DNA of 64,000 bases from Methanomassiliicoccaceae archaeon UBA404 (GCA_002498605.1 DAHY01000009.1:24040-88039); one strand, 5' to 3'; positions 8,436-17,280 are shown, numbered from the stretch's first letter. The notes: a model not told the origin generated them from the sequence alone. Translations and numbers: made by a program.

Positions 8436-9398
8436 AGCCCGGTCCAAGCCCGTTTCTTTTTTCATCCTGTTCTTGGAGAACAATACCGAATCCATGAACA
8501 CGACCCATATGATTTCAACAACGATGGATGTGGCTATCGCAACCATGGCATAAGGTGCCAGATGAGGTATTGTGGCAAGACACAACGCTATGGCGATACC
8601 CTTGTTGCGGTAAGATACCATAAGAACATCCGTAACTCTCTGGCTCCATCCGATACCCATTTTCTTTTCCGTTAATTCCACACCGGTTCCCACAAAGAAA
8701 GTTCTGATTGCGGAAATAATGACAAACAGAAGAAGGGGAGCCAATTCCGAAGGGAACTTGGTGGAGCTGACAGAAAGTATGACAAGGAAAGATATGAACA
8801 GATTCATCATTATTCCCATGGCATCTCTGCTGATTTTCACTTTCGTGAGTAATCTGGATAATATCAGCGGCACTCCGATTATTTCTATGACGGTTATGAC
8901 AACATTGGTCATATCAACGGTTTTGCCCAATGTTGCATAGATTATGAAAGGAATCCATAAAAGAGCGAATAAGTAAGTGAGAATCGTGCCTCTGCCAGCG
9001 TGTTCCATATCCCCTCTGAGTGTGTAGGAAAGAGGAACAACGGATGCGGCAAAAGGCGCGGCGGCAATGAACACGAGGCCCATGGAATAGTTTTCCCATC
9101 CGGGGTGACCTTTCATTAACATGTATCCGATAAGAGGAACCAGAGAGGCAACCACAAGTCCCAGCAATACAGCTCTGGTCACAGATCGGCTGTACTTTAT
9201 GGGATTCAGATTCTTATAAGGTATGCGGGACAACGAAATTGTCATCATTATGGCAAGAACCAGCACTGTGATGTTGGCTCGTATGTCGGCGGTAAGAATA
9301 TGGTCGGGAAATGTGCCTGAAATGTTTATGATCAACGATATAATTAAGCCGATGGACAGCATTATCGCACTGCTGGCCAAAATTTTTTTGATTCGCAT
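8415..9398 (-). CDS. Bile acid:sodium symporter-like (SBF) membrane transporter
   Basis: The 327-aa protein has about ten hydrophobic segments beginning at residue 9 and ending with FMDSVLF near residue 308. It fits the SBF/ArsB-like Na+-dependent transporter superfamily (BASS), including AAAPFAASVVPLSY in the mid region and VLMVSYRNKGIAIAL near the C-terminus, corresponding to the family's broken-helix core. Substrate cannot be inferred; relatives move bile acids, pantothenate, organic anions or arsenite. No arsenic genes lie adjacent, although an ArsD-like gene lies about 5 kb away. Confidence 0.8.
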   Translation of the reverse strand: MRIKKILASSAIMLSIGLIISLIINISGTFPDHILTADIRANITVLVLAIMMTISLSRIPYKNLNPIKYSRSVTRAVLLGLVVASLVPLIGYMLMKGHPGWENYSMGLVFIAAAPFAASVVPLSYTLRGDMEHAGRGTILTYLFALLWIPFIIYATLGKTVDMTNVVITVIEIIGVPLILSRLLTKVKISRDAMGIMMNLFISFLVILSVSSTKFPSELAPLLLFVIISAIRTFFVGTGVELTEKKMGIGWSQRVTDVLMVSYRNKGIAIALCLATIPHLAPYAMVAIATSIVVEIIWVVFMDSVLFSKNRMKKETGLDRASEIGNP

Positions 9399-9494
9399 AA
9401 GAATCTGCAGAGCTTATTATGTTTTAACTGTTATGTTATGTATGCGACAAAACCTGGCAAAACATTATTTAATCGGTAACAATCCCATAAACAG

Positions 9495-10424
9495 ATGTCT
9501 GGTGTTGCCCGAGTAAAAGCCGGATGGTACAATGCGTTCAGACCGTGGACACTCCATGGTGCCGTCGTTCCCATAGTATTGGCGGGAATGGTGGCACTGT
9601 ATGATTTTAATTTTAATTGGGGTATCTTTGACTGGTTTATCTTTTCCCTTGTAATGATCGGCGGCATATTGCTGCAATCCGCCGCCAATCTTCTCAACAC
9701 TTACGGGGATTTCAAGAAAGGAACCGACACAGTAGAAAATCATACCCGGTCTCCCGAATTGGTAACAGGAGAACTTAAGCCCACAGACGTAAGAAATGCA
9801 GGGCTGCTGTGTGTCGGCATTGTCGCGTTGATAGGTATTGTACTTGTCTGGTACAGCGGCTGGTGGCTGCTTGTCATAGGGCTCGCCGGGATGTTCGGGG
9901 TCGTGATGTACACCCTGGGCGTTTCATACAAATATCTGGGTCTGGGACAGCCAAGCACATTTCTCCTTATGGGTATTCTGATGCCTGTCGGAACTTATTA
10001 CACGATGACTGGTACCATTACATGGATCCCCATTCTGCTGACACTGCCGAATGCATTCACATTGACCGGTGTTCTTGCCGGCAACGAAACAAGGGATTAT
10101 CACACCGACAAAGAAGCCGAAGCAAAGACAATGTCCGGTCATATGAGTTATGAGGGAGCACTGAGATATTACAGAGTCTTGAATTTTATGTGTTATCCGA
10201 TTCTTTTAATCGTAATCGGATTCCGTGTGATTCCCGTAACCTGTCTGCTGGCGGTTTTGGCACTGTACGATTATCATAAACTGTATATTAATTCAAAAAC
10301 CGAACCGATGGATAAAAAATCCGGATTTATGCTGGTGCCCAGAGCCTTCACTCATAATTGGCATTTCGGTGCTTTGCTTGCAATAGGTTATTTAATCGGT
10401 GTCGGCGTTCCGTTGCTGATTTGA
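9495..10424 (+). CDS. UbiA-family prenyltransferase (MenA-like)
   Basis: An integral-membrane aromatic prenyltransferase of about nine transmembrane helices (309 aa). Both Asp-rich Mg-prenyl-diphosphate sites are seen: NLLNTYGDFKKGTDT near residue 67 and NETRDYHTDKEAEAKT near residue 206. The pattern is closest to 1,4-dihydroxy-2-naphthoate polyprenyltransferase (MenA) rather than to the geranylgeranylglyceryl-phosphate synthase branch used for archaeal lipids. Its TGA stop overlaps the ATG of a UbiE-type methyltransferase (TGATG), strongly suggesting that the two act in sequence on one lipid-soluble aromatic carrier such as a menaquinone- or methanophenazine-like molecule; which one is inference. 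Confidence 0.88.
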   Translation: MSGVARVKAGWYNAFRPWTLHGAVVPIVLAGMVALYDFNFNWGIFDWFIFSLVMIGGILLQSAANLLNTYGDFKKGTDTVENHTRSPELVTGELKPTDVRNAGLLCVGIVALIGIVLVWYSGWWLLVIGLAGMFGVVMYTLGVSYKYLGLGQPSTFLLMGILMPVGTYYTMTGTITWIPILLTLPNAFTLTGVLAGNETRDYHTDKEAEAKTMSGHMSYEGALRYYRVLNFMCYPILLIVIGFRVIPVTCLLAVLALYDYHKLYINSKTEPMDKKSGFMLVPRAFTHNWHFGALLAIGYLIGVGVPLLI

Positions 10425-11164
10425 TGAAAGAAGACAAGCAGCTCGGGATTCAATTCGAGGGCAAAGACGTCTATGTCAAAGACGTATTTACTGAGATTTC
10501 CTCATATTATGACGAAATGAACGACATAATGTCAATGGGTATGATCAAACGCTGGCACAAGTTCATGATGAAGAAACTCGGAGACCTCGACGGCAAGAAA
10601 TGTTTGGATGTGGGCACCGGTACGGGTGAAATCGCATTCATGATGGCATCCCGCGGAGGAAACGTTACCGGAATAGATCTTACGCCGGCAATGATAGAGC
10701 TTGCAGAAAAAAAGATAGCCGAAAACAATATGCCGGCGGTGGAAATGATTGTCGGAGATGCTTTGAATCTTCCTTTCGAAAACGAAACTTTCGATTGCAT
10801 CACATCAGGATACATGCTCAGAAACGTAACCGACATTCCCCGGGCAGTAGCTGAGATGCACCGGGTTTTGAAATCGGGTGGCGTCTGTGTCGTCGCAGAA
10901 CTGGCAAGACCGACCAACCGTCTTATACGTCCGTTTTACAATTTTTACATGAACAGAATAATTCCGCGTTACGGACGGAAATACGACAAAGGGCAATCAA
11001 TTGACGGCAGAGAACCGGCTTACGATTGGCTCACGGCATCCATAGAAGGTTTTCCGTACGGCAAAGCAATGACGGACATCTTTTTCGATGTGGGTTTTGA
11101 CGATGCGAAATTCTTTGTAAAGAGTTTCGGCGCCGTAAACATATATGTGGGAACAAAAAAGTGA
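10424..11164 (+). CDS. UbiE/MenG-family SAM-dependent methyltransferase
   Basis: A class I methyltransferase of about 246 aa. SAM motif I is CLDVGTGTGEIAF; the COQ5/UbiE signature is present as YYDEMNDIMSMGMIKRWHKF near the N-terminus and GYMLRNVTDIPRA in the middle. The ATG at 10424 is chosen because it overlaps the stop of the UbiA-family gene and gives a family-like N-terminus; an earlier in-frame ATG lies inside the upstream gene. It probably C-methylates the prenylated ring made by its partner. A perfect hairpin with a T-rich tail follows the stop codon. Confidence 0.88.
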   Translation: MKEDKQLGIQFEGKDVYVKDVFTEISSYYDEMNDIMSMGMIKRWHKFMMKKLGDLDGKKCLDVGTGTGEIAFMMASRGGNVTGIDLTPAMIELAEKKIAENNMPAVEMIVGDALNLPFENETFDCITSGYMLRNVTDIPRAVAEMHRVLKSGGVCVVAELARPTNRLIRPFYNFYMNRIIPRYGRKYDKGQSIDGREPAYDWLTASIEGFPYGKAMTDIFFDVGFDDAKFFVKSFGAVNIYVGTKK

Positions 11165-11188
11165 ATACCGGCCTCATCGGCCGGTATT
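11164..11188. terminator. Hairpin terminator between convergent genes
   Basis: Ten-base perfect arms (AATACCGGCC, 11164-11173, and its complement 11179-11188) enclose a five-base loop and are followed by GTTTCTTT. It sits between the methyltransferase stop and the M18 peptidase stop and may serve both. Confidence 0.7.
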
Positions 11189-11194
11189 GTTTCT

Positions 11195-12607
11195 TTAAGG
11201 TTTTTTCTTGGGGCTTTCGTAGAAAGCTTTGATAGCCAGATACAAAGTGTACGCGTCGGCTTTCGAAGTGACTTCCACGGGAGCATGCATAGACAGCACG
11301 GGTACGCCCATATCGACGGTATCGAGATTATGGATGGAAATTTCCGCTGCTATGGTACCTCCTCCGCCGGCCTCAATTTTACCCAATTCCCCGACCTGCC
11401 AGTGAATTTCCGCATCATCAAGAATATCTCTGAGGAATCCCATCGTTTCGGCGGAAGCGTCATTGGTTGAATATTTTCCGCCGGAACCCGTGTATTTGGA
11501 TACGACGGGCCCGCGTCCCAGATACGAACAGTTGGTCGGTTCGTAAACATCCATAAACGCAGGATCCACGGCGGCGTTGACATCGCAGGAAAGACACATC
11601 GATCTTTGGAGTATGTGACGTACTTTCAAACCGTAAGTGTCGGCAATATCTTCCATGAAGTCTCTGAAGAAGAAAGATCTCATTCCCGTGGTTCCGTCGG
11701 AACCCGTTTCTTCTTTGTCCGCAAACACCGTTAAAGTGGTGTATTCGGGGTTTGTTGTTGCGAGTTCCGCCATCAGATTGGCATATGCACAGACGCTGTC
11801 GTCCTGTCCGTAAGCACCTATCATGGAACGATCCAGGCCGAAGTCCATGGGTTTTGCCGCAGGTACCGCGCACAATTCCGCGGTGAGGAAGTCTTTTTCG
11901 GATATGCCGTATTTTTCATGAAGAATATTCATGATGTTGAGTTTTACCTTTTCGGAAACCTTTTCGTCATCGTAAGGCCAAGAGCCGACAAGAATATTCA
12001 AATTCTCGGGACTGAATGCTTCTGCGACAGTCTGTTTCATTTGGTTTCTTGCAAGATGAGGCAAGAGGTCCGTAACACAGAACTGCGGTTCTCCTTCTTC
12101 TTCGCCGATTGCAATCTTTATGGTTTTTCCGTCTCCGGTGCAAACGATTCCGTGAAGAGAAAGGGGTATGGTAAACCATTGGTATTTTTTGATACCGCCG
12201 TAATAGTGTGTTTTCAAATAGGCCATTCCGGTGCTTTCGAACAGCGGATTGGGTTTGAGATCCAATCTTGGACTGTCTATATGACTTACTCCTATGCGTA
12301 TTCCTTCGGAAACCGGTTTCTTTCCCATTGTTACCATGAGAAGGTTTTTGTCCCTGTTGTTCAGATAGAATTTATCGCCCGCGGCGTATTTTTTACCGCG
12401 AACGTATTCCGTGTATCCTTTGGATTTCAGAAGAGGGATTGTGTAATCCACGACCTCTCTTTCGGTTTTGCAGTTAAGGAATTCTTTGTATCCTTCACAA
12501 AATTCCTGGGCGCTCTCCAATAAAGAATGTTTTCTCTCACCAAGACTCTTGGGAGACATGAGCAATTCTTCGGCGAGCTTCTGGCCTTCGGTTTTTTCTT
12601 TGTCCAT
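11195..12607 (-). CDS. M18 family aspartyl-type aminopeptidase
   Basis: The 470-aa metallopeptidase removes N-terminal residues, typically acidic ones, and forms large tetrahedral dodecamers. Metal ligands and active-site motifs are recognisable: GVSHIDSPRLDLKPNP (His and the first Asp) near residue 107, GAYGQDDSVCAYA with the bridging Asp, and FADKEETGSDGTTGM with the Glu-Glu pair. The C-terminal His appears in LSMHAPVEVTSK. Length is typical. The gene is divergent from the AlbA_2-type regulator across a 238-base AT-rich region with repeated boxes, so that regulator may affect it. Confidence 0.92.
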   Translation of the reverse strand: MDKEKTEGQKLAEELLMSPKSLGERKHSLLESAQEFCEGYKEFLNCKTEREVVDYTIPLLKSKGYTEYVRGKKYAAGDKFYLNNRDKNLLMVTMGKKPVSEGIRIGVSHIDSPRLDLKPNPLFESTGMAYLKTHYYGGIKKYQWFTIPLSLHGIVCTGDGKTIKIAIGEEEGEPQFCVTDLLPHLARNQMKQTVAEAFSPENLNILVGSWPYDDEKVSEKVKLNIMNILHEKYGISEKDFLTAELCAVPAAKPMDFGLDRSMIGAYGQDDSVCAYANLMAELATTNPEYTTLTVFADKEETGSDGTTGMRSFFFRDFMEDIADTYGLKVRHILQRSMCLSCDVNAAVDPAFMDVYEPTNCSYLGRGPVVSKYTGSGGKYSTNDASAETMGFLRDILDDAEIHWQVGELGKIEAGGGGTIAAEISIHNLDTVDMGVPVLSMHAPVEVTSKADAYTLYLAIKAFYESPKKKP

Positions 12608-12690
12608 GAAAGGACAATGAATCCGATGTACTTGATAGTTTTCAAATATGGGCCGATTCTGGGAGGATTCCGGTTTGTTGTTTTTAAAAT

Positions 12691-12792
12691 GTCATATGCA
12701 TTGTTAAATTATGTCATATAAATTAAAAATAAGTCATATAAACGACATATAAATATGAAAGATTTTGAAATATAAATTATATAAATGTCGTT
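12691..12792. promoter_or_regulatory. Operator-like array of GTCATAT boxes
   Basis: In the 238-base intergenic region the heptamer GTCATAT occurs at 12691, 12713 and 12733, and GACATAT at 12744: spacings of 22, 20 and 11 bases, close to multiples of one helical turn. AACGACAT (12741-12748) is repeated in inverted form as ATGTCGTT (12785-12792). Such phasing is typical of cooperative regulator binding on one DNA face. The obvious candidate is the adjacent HTH-containing AlbA_2 protein, acting on itself and perhaps on the M18 gene. Binding is inferred. Confidence 0.5.
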
Positions 12793-12845
12793 ATAATCGA
12801 TATTATTATAAACTATAATCTGTATTAACGTCACGGGATGCCGTC

Positions 12846-14129
12846 ATGCTATACGCAGGAGAATTGGTCAGCCGGCCGGAAGGGATGGGCACCGCACATC
12901 TTTCACTACATGACTGCCTGTCCTCAAAATTTTTTGAGTATTACTCGGCATTTGCCAATTCGGGCGGAGGAACTATATTCGTATCATCCGGGAAATTCGA
13001 ATCCGATACGGATGAAACAATATCCCTTCTGAGAAGCAAACTGTCGGATAAATCAATAATCAGTTCAAATTCCATAAAAGATTCCGATTTTGTCAAAACG
13101 CCGGAAGGGTTCAAACTTGATGTCACTCCGGCAGATCGATTTTTACGCCCTGTATATCTGGGCAGCTCCCCTGAAACGGGTACATTCGTATGGAAAGACA
13201 ATGACGTTTTTATCTGTGAAACCGAACAGGTTATGTCAATGATCCGAGACGGTTCAACCACATATGACGGAACATCTTTGAACGATTTTGTTGTTTCTGC
13301 AATCAATCAGAATTCTGTTGATGATTTTAAATCAGCTTTAAACAAGGATCATATGTGGAAGAATTTCGACGCCGGGAAGTTGATTGCCTCTTCTTTGATT
13401 GCAAGAGAACAGAACGGCAGTCTCAAACCCACGGTTGCAGGACTACTGTTGTTTTCCGATTATCATATCGCCGGCAGTTATCTCAGGGGATACAGGCTGA
13501 GATATTCAGATAAAAACTGGACCGTAGATTCGGAGGACGGAAGATGGACCGGAAACATTCACGATTTTCGTTCCGAAGTGAAAACCTGCGTATCTTCTAT
13601 TTTCAAAAATATTTCCGAGCCTATTATGGAATTGGTAACAAATGCGTTGGTTCATGCCGATTATAATTTCGGTGACGGCGTATCGATTGTATGCGATGAC
13701 AATTCGGTGGTAATTACAAATTACGGTCTGTTCAGATCATCTGTTGATTCATCAATAAAAGGGGAACGCAATCGCAGAAATCCGATTATGGCGAACATAA
13801 TAGGGGCGATATCACATTTCCGGGGTCTGGGTCATGCAATACAGTCTTTGCAAAAATTCGAATTCAACACGTATATAGATCAGGATTTGGTATCCGGCAA
13901 GGTAACGGTAACAGTCAAATCTTTTGCGGAGAAGGGCGTAGAAATAAGTCCGTATGCAAAGAAAGTCCTGGAACTCGTAACTGCGAACAAAGATCTTGTG
14001 ATAGATCAAATTTCTGAAAAAATCGGACTCGGCAGGCGCCAGACAGAGCGTTACATTTCCGAATTAAGGGATAAGGGAATTATCGAAAGGGAAGGCAGCC
14101 GCCGTTCCGGAAAATGGAAAATGCTGTAA
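12846..14129 (+). CDS. AlbA_2 / HATPase-like DNA-binding transcriptional regulator
   Basis: A 427-aa protein of the 'RecG-related' or Schlafen-AlbA_2 regulator group. The N-terminal third resembles AlbA_2 (FANSGGGTIFVSS near residue 38). The middle carries PTVAGLLLFSDYH and the HATPase-like segment ELVTNALVHADYNFGDG, then SIKGERNRRNPIMANIIG. The last 60 residues form a winged HTH (ISEKIGLGRRQTERYISELR). Homologues are widespread accessory regulators in archaea and bacteria with poorly known targets. The upstream GTCATAT array suggests autoregulation. A TATA-like TTATTATAAACTATAAT lies at about 12802-12818. Confidence 0.8.
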   Translation: MLYAGELVSRPEGMGTAHLSLHDCLSSKFFEYYSAFANSGGGTIFVSSGKFESDTDETISLLRSKLSDKSIISSNSIKDSDFVKTPEGFKLDVTPADRFLRPVYLGSSPETGTFVWKDNDVFICETEQVMSMIRDGSTTYDGTSLNDFVVSAINQNSVDDFKSALNKDHMWKNFDAGKLIASSLIAREQNGSLKPTVAGLLLFSDYHIAGSYLRGYRLRYSDKNWTVDSEDGRWTGNIHDFRSEVKTCVSSIFKNISEPIMELVTNALVHADYNFGDGVSIVCDDNSVVITNYGLFRSSVDSSIKGERNRRNPIMANIIGAISHFRGLGHAIQSLQKFEFNTYIDQDLVSGKVTVTVKSFAEKGVEISPYAKKVLELVTANKDLVIDQISEKIGLGRRQTERYISELRDKGIIEREGSRRSGKWKML

Positions 14130-14214
14130 CATCAAAACATCACCGATGATGAAAACAGAATAAGATTATTTTTTATTCAGGATAAATTAATTAAAAGAAG
14201 AGGAAAGAGTTTTC

Positions 14215-14233
14215 GGCATCTTAGAAAGATGCC
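14215..14233 (-). terminator. Hairpin downstream of the ArsD-like gene
   Basis: Eight-base perfect arms (GGCATCTT, 14215-14222; AAGATGCC, 14226-14233) with a three-base loop. On the minus strand it follows the ArsD-like stop and is followed by a pyrimidine-rich tract. Confidence 0.45.
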
Positions 14234-14254
14234 GCTCAATCAGGTTCTGAAACT

Positions 14255-14632
14255 TTACTTCGGAACGTCGGTCTGAGAGCAGTCCAACGCAGGCCCCGTT
14301 TCATAAAGCGGCGGCGGCTTGCTGCGAACAGCGTCGATGACGCCGTCCGGCACCTCCAGGAAATCGACGAGATCCTGGTTGGATACGTATCCGCCGCTGG
14401 TGATTACGGCCCCCTCGTACTCAGCGATGGGCAAAACATCGAATCCGTCGGCCTTGACAAGCGCCTGGGCTTCACCGTCACCGGTAACGTCGGCGGCTGA
14501 CTTGCAGTCAACGTATTCCACATTGAATCCCGCTTTCAGGAGGGCATCCTTGGCCTTCTTGAACCTTTTGTAATCGGAAGCATGCTTCTTGCGTGCAGCT
14601 CCCGAATCATAGACTATGATGACATTGTCCAT
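14255..14632 (-). CDS. ArsD-like thioredoxin-fold protein lacking the metal cysteines
   Basis: The 125-aa protein resembles the arsenic chaperone ArsD in fold pattern: an N-terminal strand (MDNVIIVYDSGAARK), then FDVLPIAEYEGAVITSGGY and VSNQDLVDFL, matching the LP...G..V.SGrYps..EL pattern of ArsD. The vicinal cysteine pair that binds As(III) in ArsD is absent; the N-terminal loop has SGAARK instead, and only two other cysteines exist. The ATG at 14632 gives the family-like start. The gene is much richer in G+C (75 of 120 bases in 14281-14400) than its neighbours (about 40%), suggesting recent acquisition. Function is unknown; no arsA, arsB or arsR lies nearby. Confidence 0.55.
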   Translation of the reverse strand: MDNVIIVYDSGAARKKHASDYKRFKKAKDALLKAGFNVEYVDCKSAADVTGDGEAQALVKADGFDVLPIAEYEGAVITSGGYVSNQDLVDFLEVPDGVIDAVRSKPPPLYETGPALDCSQTDVPK

Positions 14633-14823
14633 GAAAGTGAAATGTTTTCGAACCTTATATTTTACTTTTGCATGTACCATCCCTGTTTAATGTACATAAT
14701 CATGCATAAAGTATCAGAATGAGTTATTATTCTTCATTAATCAATTTTCAATAAAAGTTGAAAAGCATCGGTTTTCCAATCAAAAGGAGAAGTTTATTTT
14801 CTTTAAATCATATACGCAGAACG

Positions 14824-15516
14824 ATGTCCGTTTTCAAGAATATAAAGAACTCAGAAATTTTTAGGTTGAAGGACCTTATTTCCGAAGGCCGGGGTCAAAC
14901 AATAAGTTACAGTATGCTCGACAACTCCGACGTATCGATTCATATGTATTTTTTTGACGAAGGGGAAGAAATAAGCGAGATGAAATCCCCGTTTCAAAAT
15001 CTGATTAAAGTTTTGGACGGAGAATTAAAAATAGACGGCAAATCGCCCGCAGAACTTACTGAGGGAGAACTTTACGTCATTCCTCCCAACACGGATACAG
15101 TAATCTCCGCTGCAAAATCAGTTAAGTACATAAGCATATTACTGCCCATGGAAGGGGAACTCATCAAAAATATAGATCTGTCCACCAAGATGATTGCGAA
15201 AGAATTGGTAGATTACCGCCCCGGTCAGGTGGTAAATTTGACGTTGGTCAATAAACCGGGTCTCAATCTGTCCGTAATAGCCATTGACGAGGGGGAAGGT
15301 TTGAAAACACATACAGCTCCCGGCGACGCAATGGTACTGGCTCTTGACGGTGAAGCCAAGATAACCATAGCAGACGAGGAATTCATGCTCAGGGAAGGCG
15401 AGACAATCATTCTGCCGAAGAGTATTCCCCATGCAGTATACGGGATGACCAAATTCAAGATGTTGCTTATTCTGGTTAAGGACGTCGAAGCCAAGAAGCC
15501 TGTTGTACCAAACTGA
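14824..15516 (+). CDS. Two-domain cupin protein
   Basis: The 230-aa protein has two consecutive cupin barrels, roughly residues 35-115 (QNLIKVLDGELKIDG, ELYVIPPNT) and 145-220 (DAMVLALDGEAKITIA, GETIILPKSIPHAV). Neither repeat has a full GX5HXHX3-4EX6G metal motif; the second has one His in KTHTAPGDA and another in IPHAV. It may bind a small ligand rather than be an enzyme. The ATG at 14824 is preferred; an upstream in-frame start at 14758 adds a basic non-cupin stretch. No functional partner is evident beside it. Confidence 0.7.
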   Translation: MSVFKNIKNSEIFRLKDLISEGRGQTISYSMLDNSDVSIHMYFFDEGEEISEMKSPFQNLIKVLDGELKIDGKSPAELTEGELYVIPPNTDTVISAAKSVKYISILLPMEGELIKNIDLSTKMIAKELVDYRPGQVVNLTLVNKPGLNLSVIAIDEGEGLKTHTAPGDAMVLALDGEAKITIADEEFMLREGETIILPKSIPHAVYGMTKFKMLLILVKDVEAKKPVVPN

Positions 15517-15800
15517 CGGATAAAAGTAAATCCGATAACCAAACCATTTACTTTTCTTTTAAAATCCGTTTATTATTGTGCATTTTGGCTTTGCAATATG
15601 ATTTTTTTATACAAAATTCATTTCTTATAATCATTTTTGTGGTTTAGCCGTCATGTCATTGTTTATCAAATTGATTTTTCAAATCATTACCGACACTATT
15701 TCCGGGATATTGACATTTAAAGTCAACATAATTTTTTGACAGAATGTTATTACTGTGTAAGAGTACATACCGACATCTTACACGGAAGAGAGGTGAACCT
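15517..15800. other. AT-rich intergenic region
   Basis: This 284-base gap is strongly AT-rich with several TATA-like words (for example TTTTTATACAAAA near 15604) but no open frame of interest and no clear hairpin. It probably holds the promoter of the DUF7669-like gene; a GAGGTG ribosome site lies just before the ATG at 15801. Confidence 0.4.
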
Positions 15801-16805
15801 ATGAAAAACAAACCTTTCGTATGGCAAATGGTGAAAGAAGCCGCTGAGCAGTCTGAAAACGAAATAATAACTTATGAGGAAATCAGGGAATACATAACCG
15901 CCCGTTACGGGAATGTAAATACTTCTACAATCAATGCACAAATAATCGAAGGTTCGGTGAATCATCCGAGTCGAGTTCATTTCTCCAAAAATATCAAACC
16001 CCGCATATCCAACAGAGATGTCGATTTTCTTTTTAACGTCGGACGCGGTAAAGTGTCTCTGTACGATTCAAACAAACACGGAGTTTGGTGTATCACGAGA
16101 GCAAACGACGGTAAACTGGTGGTTGCAGAATATACAGAAGACAGTAAAAAAACTGTTTCGTCCGCTGTTTCAATGAAATCAAATAAACCCGCGAATAAAA
16201 TACAAAAACGAAAATCGCAGAATGCCGATGTGCCCAGACCGTGTAAAAGTCAAATGGAATATTATCTGGATGCGTGGAATAATTTAGGAAACTATACCTT
16301 GCAGGAGGATGCGTTGAATGAATTATTTTTTAAAACTTATCCAAAAAACTCTGATATTAATCACGTACTCATAAAAGCTTCATCACTCAATGATTTTTAC
16401 AGCACCAATATTTTTTCAATTTTCCCTGTTGCCAAACACATTTTCAACCTAGATATTGATGAAAGACTCGCCGACGGTGATGAAAATTTAGTTAACGAAA
16501 TTGCTGTTGTAAAAATGGAAAACGGGTCTGTCAAAAAATTCTACTCTTTTGCTACGAAATACTGCAGTCACCATAAACCCCTGGATTATCCCATATATGA
16601 CAGGTATGTTGATAGGATCCTGAGACATTTTCGTGATGTTGACGGTTTTTATTTTTTCAGAAACGATGATCTGAAAGATTATAAGGCCTTCAAAGGTATT
16701 CTGTCGGAGTTCCGGGATTTTTACGAATTAACCGATTATACGTTGAAAGACATCGACAAGTATCTCTGGCAACTGGGCAAGGAAAAGTTTCCGATAAGGT
16801 ACTGA
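15801..16805 (+). CDS. DUF7669-like winged-helix protein with an OGG-like C-terminal region
   Basis: The 334-aa protein starts at the ATG at 15801, which has a GAGGTG site a few bases upstream. Residues 1-65 match the small HTH-like DUF7669 domain often fused to restriction or defence enzymes (MVKEAAEQSE, ITYEEIREYITARYG, then NHPSRVHF). A basic linker follows (about 115-145). The C-terminal part has YSFATKYCSHHKPLDYPIYD, resembling the core of OGG-like helix-hairpin-helix proteins seen in bacterial islands. The gene is AT-rich and stands alone. A defence role is possible but rests on the domain association only; I cannot name a catalytic residue. Confidence 0.55.
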   Translation: MKNKPFVWQMVKEAAEQSENEIITYEEIREYITARYGNVNTSTINAQIIEGSVNHPSRVHFSKNIKPRISNRDVDFLFNVGRGKVSLYDSNKHGVWCITRANDGKLVVAEYTEDSKKTVSSAVSMKSNKPANKIQKRKSQNADVPRPCKSQMEYYLDAWNNLGNYTLQEDALNELFFKTYPKNSDINHVLIKASSLNDFYSTNIFSIFPVAKHIFNLDIDERLADGDENLVNEIAVVKMENGSVKKFYSFATKYCSHHKPLDYPIYDRYVDRILRHFRDVDGFYFFRNDDLKDYKAFKGILSEFRDFYELTDYTLKDIDKYLWQLGKEKFPIRY

Positions 16806-16900
16806 TTATCGGAGTTCGGCCTTAAATATACAAATGCTCCGGCAATCCCGTACAAAGATTAAGCCAAGAGCAAAGGCGGTAGTAAAAGAAAAGAACAGAG

Positions 16901-16973
16901 TGCGGATGCCGGGATTTGAACCCAAGTTCTAACCTTGGCAAGGTCAAGTGATAACCAGCTACACTACATCCGC
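16901..16973 (-). tRNA. tRNA-Gly (GCC)
   Basis: Seven-base acceptor stem GCGGATG/CATCCGC, D-arm with AGCTGGTTA, anticodon loop TTGCCAA inside stem TGACC/GGTTA (anticodon GCC), and T-arm TTGGG-TTCAAAT-CCCGG. The discriminator is A; CCA is not encoded. A TATA box (TATATACT on the plus strand, 17001-17008) lies about 30 bases upstream. Confidence 0.95.
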
Positions 16974-17280
16974 GTTATAATTCTTGATTGGCTTTTTCAA
17001 TATATACTTTTTCATTAACGGTCTAACGGCATTTCTTCGAATTAACAAATAAAATTATAACATCAGTGAAGACGGAATACAGACATCCGAACAGAATCAA
17101 ACGGTTTGTCAAAATCGGCAATATAATTTTTGTTTTGCAATTCCGATGTTTGTGTGACGGCATATGCATTCCGTCATTTCCAGTCATCATTATAAGTAGG
17201 GCATGTATATTATCGTTTGAAATTAAGCGATGTCTGCGTTGAAGTCGCAGGCGGTTTGACTTCAGATCAAGTGATATTAT
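16974..17280. other. Intergenic region between tRNA-Gly and the DEAD helicase
   Basis: No gene is seen. It holds the tRNA promoter (TATA at 17001-17008, minus strand), an inverted repeat TGACGG/CCGTCA (17155-17176), and a TATA box TATAAGTA (17191-17198) for the helicase. The predicted transcript starts near 17220, giving a leader of about 60 bases that includes a short hairpin, CTGCG-TTGAAGT-CGCAG. A cold-regulated leader is conceivable for a DEAD helicase but not shown. Confidence 0.5.
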
